Origin: Ahrensia sp.
GTDB lineage: Bacteria > Pseudomonadota > Alphaproteobacteria > Rhizobiales > Rhizobiaceae
Assembly: GCA_002706335.1 (NCBI GenBank)
Contig: PAKZ01000032.1
Span: forward strand, 161,466 to 225,465
Length of the DNA: 64,000 nt
Direction of reading: 5' to 3'
Part shown: piece after piece, positions 59,772-64,000 of the stretch
Numbering within the stretch: position 1 is the stretch's first letter
Layout: every line of letters starts with the position of its first letter
Program-made: the position numbers and the translations under genes
Notes under the pieces: model-generated
The model's database searches: none
What the model was told of the DNA's origin: nothing
Seen by the model: only the letters and a program-made list of their open reading frames with translations

Positions 59772-59998
59772 GCAAAACCAGCGATACCCATTTCTGCTAG
59801 CTTGTCGTCGTCGATCGACCCGCCGCGCGGTTTCGCGCCGTTTGCTTCTGCGTAGCCTTGCGTAGCGGCGCGCAATTCAAATAGCGTCATTGCGCCAATG
59901 TCGCGATTGATTACGCCGCCCCATTTATAGAGATCGTCAAACCTAATTTTTCCACGCGGCAGCGGCTTTAGGCGTCCGCTGCCGCCGGCGCTTCCCCC
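59768..59998 (-). CDS. Tail chaperone extension made by -1 frameshift (lambda gpT-like)
   Basis: The frame one base back from the G-like gene is open from 59998 to a TAG at 59768 and adds about 75 residues (GSAGGSGRLKPLPRGKIRFD, LYKWGGVINRDIGAMTLFEL, and a C-terminal MGIAGFA). It has no start codon with a ribosome-binding site of its own at the junction. Shifting at G-GGG-GAA (59992-59998) would join it to the first 111 codons of the G-like frame, giving about 186 residues. Confidence 0.6.
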   Translation of the reverse strand, partial: GGSAGGSGRLKPLPRGKIRFDDLYKWGGVINRDIGAMTLFELRAATQGYAEANGAKPRGGSIDDDKLAEMGIAGFA

Positions 59999-60327
59999 GA
60001 GTCGCTGTCTCCGTCGTCCTCGTCCGCTGCTCCGTAAAGCACGGACATAAGCACCGCCTGAGCAGTCAGGACGGACGCAGCAAGCGGTTCGTCCTCGACG
60101 TGCCGCTTGACTAGCTTGCGCGCATCTTCCTTGTCCATGCCGCCACCTTCAAGCCCTAGCCTGATAGGCGCCAGCACGTCATCAACATGCCAACGACGCG
60201 TCGAAAGCCGCTCAAGAATGTAAGCTGGCCCTGCGTCGCACTTGTCCTGCACCGCGCGCAGCAAATCGACGGTGAGCAAAAACACATGCTCACCGCCAGC
60301 CCATGTCAGCTCAACTCCTCTAGCCAT
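59968..60327 (-). CDS. Tail assembly chaperone (lambda gpG-like)
   Basis: 119 residues, helical with an acidic tail (DEDDGDSDSGEAPAAADA). Motif GGEHVFLLTVDLLRAVQDKC is typical of gene-transfer-agent or tail assembly chaperones. It lies between the tail tube and tape measure, as G does in lambda. Starts 2 bp after the tube stop. Confidence 0.75.
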   Translation of the reverse strand: MARGVELTWAGGEHVFLLTVDLLRAVQDKCDAGPAYILERLSTRRWHVDDVLAPIRLGLEGGGMDKEDARKLVKRHVEDEPLAASVLTAQAVLMSVLYGAADEDDGDSDSGEAPAAADA

Positions 60328-60329
60328 GA

Positions 60330-60773
60330 TTAGGCGTCCGTACGAGCCGGCGTGCCATCGAACTGGATTTCAATCTCGGCAGAAACCTTGATACCCTTCG
60401 TTCGCGTATTCGTAAGCGAAGTCAGCAGCGCTGCGCCGGACTCGATTTCGGTGTCTCCGGTCGACGCATTGGTATTGCGAATACGCACGTTCTTCGTAGC
60501 CGAAGAATAGAACCAATCCATAAGGTTGCCGTGCGACTCCTGCGCCCACACGCCGGTACCGCTTACAGAAACCTCGATCGACCGAACCTGCTTTTCAAGG
60601 CTCAGAGGAAGGCTTTCGTCTGCGCAATCCGGCACTTCCGCCGTATCGACGTTTGCGGTGCGCGTGACTGTAACATCGATAAGTCCGCAGATCGCGGTAT
60701 AGGTACCGCTGGACGCTACGAACTCGACGTCCAGAATAAGCTGCTCGAATGATTGGGTGGTTGCTTTAGCCAT
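60330..60773 (-). CDS. Major tail tube protein (TP901-1-like)
   Basis: 147 residues. Tube-type motifs: TYTAICGLIDVTVTRTANVD, EVPDCADESLPLSLEKQVRS and GIKVSAEIEIQFDGTP. Such proteins form the tail tube around the tape measure. Its start follows an A-rich stretch after the upstream 66-residue gene. Confidence 0.82.
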   Translation of the reverse strand: MAKATTQSFEQLILDVEFVASSGTYTAICGLIDVTVTRTANVDTAEVPDCADESLPLSLEKQVRSIEVSVSGTGVWAQESHGNLMDWFYSSATKNVRIRNTNASTGDTEIESGAALLTSLTNTRTKGIKVSAEIEIQFDGTPARTDA

Positions 60774-60809
60774 CTTGCGGCTGTCCTTTCAGGGCAAAAG
60801 AAAAGCCGC

Positions 60810-61010
60810 CTATGCGGCCGTGGTGGTGGTTATTTTGTTGGTGGTTTTTCGTTTCGGCGGAGGGTCTGTCGAGATAGCCGCTCCAGCCTTTATCGCCGCC
60901 TCGGCTACATCGCGCGGGACATTTCGCGCGCCTGGTTGCACAACGAACGCAACGCCTTCTTTAGGGCGCCTGTCGTGGTGGAACTCTTGTAGAAACTCTG
61001 CGTGCATCAT
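60810..61010 (-). CDS. Small phage protein of unknown function
   Basis: 66 residues from MMHAEFLQEFHHDRRPKEG, start overlapping the upstream stop by 4 bp. It ends in a Lys/Thr-rich tail. AACCACCA-type sequence lies at its 3' end. Lies in the head-tail gene block. Confidence 0.6.
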   Translation of the reverse strand: MMHAEFLQEFHHDRRPKEGVAFVVQPGARNVPRDVAEAAIKAGAAISTDPPPKRKTTNKITTTTAA

Positions 61011-61417
61011 CTCGGCTCTTCGACCATGCATGTGACCTGGACGACGCCGTGCGATGTCAGCGGATCCGGGTCGCTAAACACGCGGGTGAGAACTACCCAT
61101 GTTCCGACAAGTGCGTTTTCGGTTAACTCAAGCGAGGCGCGGTGCAACTTGCGCCGCACAAGGTCGGTTAGTGTCCTGCACTCGACCTTGCCGGGTTTTT
61201 TAGACCAGACATCGATCTGCGCCGTAATCTCGACGCCCGTAATGCAATCAGCGTCGTCTTCCGCGGTGTCGATGGACCCGAATGAAATGTACGCCGTTTT
61301 CTGCCCGAACGGGTTGTCTGGCACCCGGTCATAGACGCCATTGGCAATCGCCATGATGGCGCCGTCGCCTTTAAGCGTGTCGTAAAGTAGTTTTTGCACT
61401 TCCGCCGTGCTGCTCAT
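61007..61417 (-). CDS. Tail terminator/minor tail U-like protein (DUF3168)
   Basis: 136 residues. EVQKLLYDTLKGDGAIMAIA and RVPDNPFGQKTAYISFGSID match DUF3168-type tail completion proteins that cap the tail before joining to the head. Overlaps the HK97-gp10-like gene by 4 bp. Confidence 0.8.
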   Translation of the reverse strand: MSSTAEVQKLLYDTLKGDGAIMAIANGVYDRVPDNPFGQKTAYISFGSIDTAEDDADCITGVEITAQIDVWSKKPGKVECRTLTDLVRRKLHRASLELTENALVGTWVVLTRVFSDPDPLTSHGVVQVTCMVEEPR

Positions 61418-61884
61418 GGGTTTGTTCCGCCCTTTTGCGCCGCTTCGCGCACGGCTTTATTGATGCTGCGCGTAATGCGCGACTTTACTCGCTTTCTTAG
61501 CGCACGGAATCCGGGCCAAAAAAACGGACGCGCGGTAGTGCCAGGGTTTTTCGTTCCTGCGAAAATACCAGCATTAACGTGCTGCGCTGTGCCGAATTCA
61601 ACGAGATGCGCGTATCGCACTTTCGAGTTTCCGGCCGTTACGATTGCCTCAAGGTCTTTCGCGGTACGCTGCCCGCCTGGTTGGCTATAAGGCGGCGTAG
61701 ATTCACCTGGATTGGTTACATGAATGCTGTCCTGAAGGTCGCCATCAACCACAGGCACAAGGCTGCGCTGCAACGCTGCGATTTCGTTCGCACCTTTAAC
61801 GACCGCGTCCTTGGCCGCCGTTTCCGCTTCCCTCGGGATGGTCTTTAGCTTCCGATTTAGCTTGTCGAGGCCAATAATCGTCAC
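61414..61884 (-). CDS. HK97 gp10-like tail completion protein
   Basis: 156 residues from GTG. Motifs LKTIPREAETAAKDAVVKGA, KVRYAHLVEFGTAQH and ARPFFWPGFRALRKRVKSRI are the HK97 gp10/lambda Z group. It helps join head and tail. Confidence 0.85.
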   Translation of the reverse strand: MTIIGLDKLNRKLKTIPREAETAAKDAVVKGANEIAALQRSLVPVVDGDLQDSIHVTNPGESTPPYSQPGGQRTAKDLEAIVTAGNSKVRYAHLVEFGTAQHVNAGIFAGTKNPGTTARPFFWPGFRALRKRVKSRITRSINKAVREAAQKGGTNP

Positions 61885-62225
61885 GTAGACACTCCGCTTT
61901 CGGCGAGCATCTCGAGAAACTGCCTATCTTCCGATTCCTTTGGGTTCTCCCGGATGTTGTAGAGCCGTCCATCACGCGTATCGACGGCGCGCCAATCATT
62001 GGTGACTTGCCGGGCCTGCGCACTACAGCGAATGGTCAGGATTACCGGCTGTCGGCCCTCAAGGCGTGCCGCAAACGTGGATTCTCCACCGCGCAGCCAC
62101 ATTCGATGCGCGGCCTGCTCGAATTGCGGAGTCCAATCTCCTGCTACGGTATTGCCGTAGCCGTCGTCGACATCCTCGCGGCGCTCAAATCGGATGCGCC
62201 GGTCCATTTTGCCGGCGCCGATCAT
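61881..62225 (-). CDS. Head closure / head-tail adaptor protein
   Basis: 114 residues. The pattern MDRRIRFERREDVDDGYGNT and FEQAAHRMWLRGGES matches SPP1 gp16-like head closure proteins. It fits the joining step between connector and tail terminator. Confidence 0.82.
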   Translation of the reverse strand: MIGAGKMDRRIRFERREDVDDGYGNTVAGDWTPQFEQAAHRMWLRGGESTFAARLEGRQPVILTIRCSAQARQVTNDWRAVDTRDGRLYNIRENPKESEDRQFLEMLAESGVST

Positions 62226-62644
62226 TACGCAGCGACGCCGCTGTACTGGAAGCCAAGCTTCAGGACGCTAGTGCTGGTCGCAATACCAACAATCACGTAG
62301 TAATCGCCAGTAGCCAAATCGGCGATCGGGCAAATTCCGCCAGGCGCGTCAGAAAGATAGTACGTGGTGCCAGCAGTCAGCGTTGCGCCGATCGTGATGT
62401 CGCCGTCAAGCTGCACCTTGATTGGCTGGCCGTCGCTTGCGCCATTCAAGGCGATGCCGACGAGCTCGCCGCCGCGGACCGCAGCACTGGCGCCATCGGA
62501 ATCAGCTAGCAGCCATTCGCCGGTCGACGCCTGGTCAAGATATACAGCCTGACCGGCCGTGATTGTCTCGCCTGCCGTGCCGTGGCGAGTTGTCGCGTTT
62601 GCACCTGCTGCGACGTTTGCCGCGGTAATTACGAGGTCTACCAT
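62225..62644 (-). CDS. Putative virion decoration or structural protein
   Basis: 139 residues. GETITAGQAVYLDQASTGEW, VGIALNGASDGQPIKVQLDG and TTYYLSDAPGGICPIADLAT form a beta-rich pattern seen in small phage structural proteins. Preceded by the AACCACCAC motif, which fits a well-expressed gene. The name is a guess from composition and position. Confidence 0.6.
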   Translation of the reverse strand: MVDLVITAANVAAGANATTRHGTAGETITAGQAVYLDQASTGEWLLADSDGASAAVRGGELVGIALNGASDGQPIKVQLDGDITIGATLTAGTTYYLSDAPGGICPIADLATGDYYVIVGIATSTSVLKLGFQYSGVAA

Positions 62645-62759
62645 TTGTGAGTCCTATGTGGTGGTTTTTGTGGTATTGGTTACATACCAGGCAACGAACG
62701 CGTGTGACTGGTGTTTGCGCTAGGCAATCCCGTCACATAATCGGCAAGATATTTTCCCG

Positions 62760-63335
62760 TTATGCCCAATAGCGATACGGCGCCAGCAGGGCTTCAACGC
62801 CACGCGGCAGCGCGTTCATGCTCATTTCGTTTGTGTCTTCGCGGTTCGCGTACCAGTCGCCAACCATCAAAAGAGCGGCGTGCTTGATAGGCGCAGGAAT
62901 AGTCGCGTAGCCGGCGGTAAACGTGATGCGTACCGCTTCCGGCTCGTCGTCTCGCGTGTCCGGCCATTCGTCGTCGTATTCGTACAGGATGTAACCGCCA
63001 TAGACCGCGGATCCGACTCCGAACGTCCTGTACGTCGTGTATGTCTGCGCAACGCCAGCGACGTCGACGTATTCGACTTCATCAACCGAAACCAAAGGCG
63101 GCAACGGGATATTGATAACTCCGCGCGGGAAGCAGTCGAGCCTTAATTCGTACACTGACTGCCCAAGCGCGCGTCCTAAAAATCCGGTCGCGCCCCCTAT
63201 ATTGTCCTCTGCCGTAGCGCCGAGCGCTGTAAGGTATGCGTCGTCGTCTGCGAAGTCTTCCGCGTGCACGTGACGCTTAATTTCGGCGAGCGAAAGCAAC
63301 GGCTCGGATGCGGCCGTAACCAGTTTTAGAGCCAT
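62760..63335 (-). CDS. Head-tail connector protein (gp6-like)
   Basis: 191 residues. Typical gp6 start (ASEPLLSLAEIKRHVHAEDF, DDDAYLTALGATAEDNIGGA), then FTAGYATIPAPIKHAALLMV and GDWYANRE. This connects the portal to the closure protein. Confidence 0.85.
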   Translation of the reverse strand: MALKLVTAASEPLLSLAEIKRHVHAEDFADDDAYLTALGATAEDNIGGATGFLGRALGQSVYELRLDCFPRGVINIPLPPLVSVDEVEYVDVAGVAQTYTTYRTFGVGSAVYGGYILYEYDDEWPDTRDDEPEAVRITFTAGYATIPAPIKHAALLMVGDWYANREDTNEMSMNALPRGVEALLAPYRYWA

Positions 63336-63349
63336 TGCTTATTGCCTAT

Positions 63350-63718
63350 TTACTTTTCAATGATGTGGAAGGTGCCGCTTGCTGCGTTGCCACCCTGCGC
63401 AATAACAATCTTGATTCTGCCGTCTATCGCGATATCCGACTCAACCAGGCTGCCGCTTGCTGCGTAATCAAGAGGTACGCCGGTTTGACTGTGCGTCGGC
63501 TGCCTTGGTGCCCTCACGGCACTTGCATTAACGTCGGATTCCACCCAAATGTTTTGGCCGGTCTTCTCTGCTGTTATTGTAAAGTCTACGCCCGTCGCGA
63601 AATCGTCCTTAACATAAACGATATGCGACAGAACCCCGTTTATTTCGCCGGTATATGCAGTCGCATCTCCACTCGCGTCGGTTGTTACGGTAACAGTGTG
63701 CGTTCTAATGAAACTCAC
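63350..63718 (-). CDS. Small phage structural protein of unknown function
   Basis: 122 residues from GTG that overlaps the upstream stop by 4 bp. Beta-rich (TVTTDASGDATAYTGEINGV, FTITAEKTGQNIWVESDVNA). Probably a capsid- or neck-associated protein. Confidence 0.65.
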   Translation of the reverse strand: MSFIRTHTVTVTTDASGDATAYTGEINGVLSHIVYVKDDFATGVDFTITAEKTGQNIWVESDVNASAVRAPRQPTHSQTGVPLDYAASGSLVESDIAIDGRIKIVIAQGGNAASGTFHIIEK

Positions 63719-63993
63719 TTCTTCCTCCGCGGTTGCCGCGGACGGCTGGCTTCCTCAACCGGCGCAACATCGACAGGCTCGATGGTTGGTTCGGCTACCT
63801 GTTCTACGGCAGTCTCCTCGACGGGCTTAACGGTCTGCTCAGCCGGAGCATCATCAACCGGAGCAATCATCTTTTCCGCAACAAGTCCGTCTGCCGCGCT
63901 TCCGAAATCCCGCTCGTCGCCGACATTCAGCGCCTCACGAGTGTAGCCGTCCGGATACCATCCGAACGGCTTCAATGCTTTGTGCATCGGCAT
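63715..63993 (-). CDS. Small phage protein with Pro/Glu/Val-rich tail
   Basis: 92 residues. N-terminal part (PFGWYPDGYTREALNVGDER) is followed by a low-complexity tail rich in P, V, E and A ending in RPRQPRRKK. Basic, low-complexity tails occur in small capsid-linked proteins. Its own upstream neighbour, likely capsid, is past the edge. Confidence 0.6.
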   Translation of the reverse strand: MPMHKALKPFGWYPDGYTREALNVGDERDFGSAADGLVAEKMIAPVDDAPAEQTVKPVEETAVEQVAEPTIEPVDVAPVEEASRPRQPRRKK

Positions 63994-64000
63994 CGATTAG

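Larger units (their letters stand above)
37021..64000. mobile_element. Siphovirus-like prophage (left end; continues past window)
   Basis: From the tRNA-Lys scar to the window edge all recognisable genes are phage-type: early small genes, nucleotide-metabolism genes, a lysis cassette, tail fibres, and lambda-order tail genes (J, K, L, M, tape measure, GT/G, tube) up to head-tail connectors. A tape measure of 737 residues with no sheath or baseplate-hub genes implies a long non-contractile tail. Integrase, repressor, capsid, portal and terminase are not seen and should be to the right. The length inside the window is about 27 kb. Confidence 0.9.

Overview
The window looks like chromosomal DNA of an alphaproteobacterium, probably Hyphomicrobiales or a relative. 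The GC-rich codon use, the mix of exopolysaccharide genes with sugar-ABC and TRAP uptake cassettes, and the GcvA-type LysR, TetR and PAS-LuxR regulators all suggest this. The genus cannot be fixed by reading. Positions 1-36,300 are host chromosome. From 37,021 to the right edge is one end of an integrated tailed phage (siphovirus-like prophage).

Host region. (a) 1-6,786 is a divergent exopolysaccharide locus: glycosyltransferase, polysaccharide deacetylase, O-antigen-ligase/Wzy-type polymerase and a Wzz/GumC chain-length protein on the minus strand, facing an undecaprenyl-phosphate sugar transferase on the plus strand. (b) 7,256-19,520 is a catabolic locus with two minus-strand units. One encodes a ribose-type ABC importer with two permeases, a PuuE-like deacetylase/amidohydrolase, an aspartate-dehydrogenase-like enzyme and an amidase. 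The other encodes an aldehyde dehydrogenase and a thiamine-diphosphate enzyme. A divergent LysR regulator sits at the end, and CATGCAT-type boxes recur in front of the units. (c) 19,533-29,049 holds a decayed sulfatase, a PAS-LuxR regulator, a thiolase/acyl-CoA ligase pair, a TetR regulator and a minus-strand TRAP importer/MBL hydrolase/fumarylacetoacetase-family operon, probably for an organic acid used through a CoA thioester. (d) 30,138-36,304 has a 1,455-residue repeat-rich autotransporter beside a ToxR/CadC-like winged-helix regulator.

Prophage. The 3' half of a tRNA-Lys(CUU) gene at 37,021-37,072, with no 5' half, marks the left attachment site. The intact tRNA is predicted at the other prophage end, outside the window. 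A short plus-strand operon of small genes (37,285-39,998) follows a good sigma70-like promoter and ends at a bidirectional terminator near 40,010. Everything else except one small gene reads on the minus strand. From right to left there are head-tail joining genes, tail genes in lambda order (tube, G/GT chaperone with a probable -1 frameshift, tape measure, M, L, K, J), tail fibre genes with an inserted FkbM methyltransferase, a lysis cassette (GH24 lysozyme, 3TM holin-like protein, small membrane protein), and then an accessory block down to 40,043. Capsid, portal, terminase, integrase and repressor are not in the window.

The most unusual part is 46,095-48,011 in the accessory block: a lipoprotein trypsin-like protease with a full catalytic triad, a small membrane protein, an ExbB/MotA-like channel protein and an ExbD-like partner whose C-terminus is a secreted beta-rich domain instead of a TonB- or peptidoglycan-linked domain. 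These genes are translationally coupled. They look like an energised envelope complex carried by a phage, with no obvious described counterpart.
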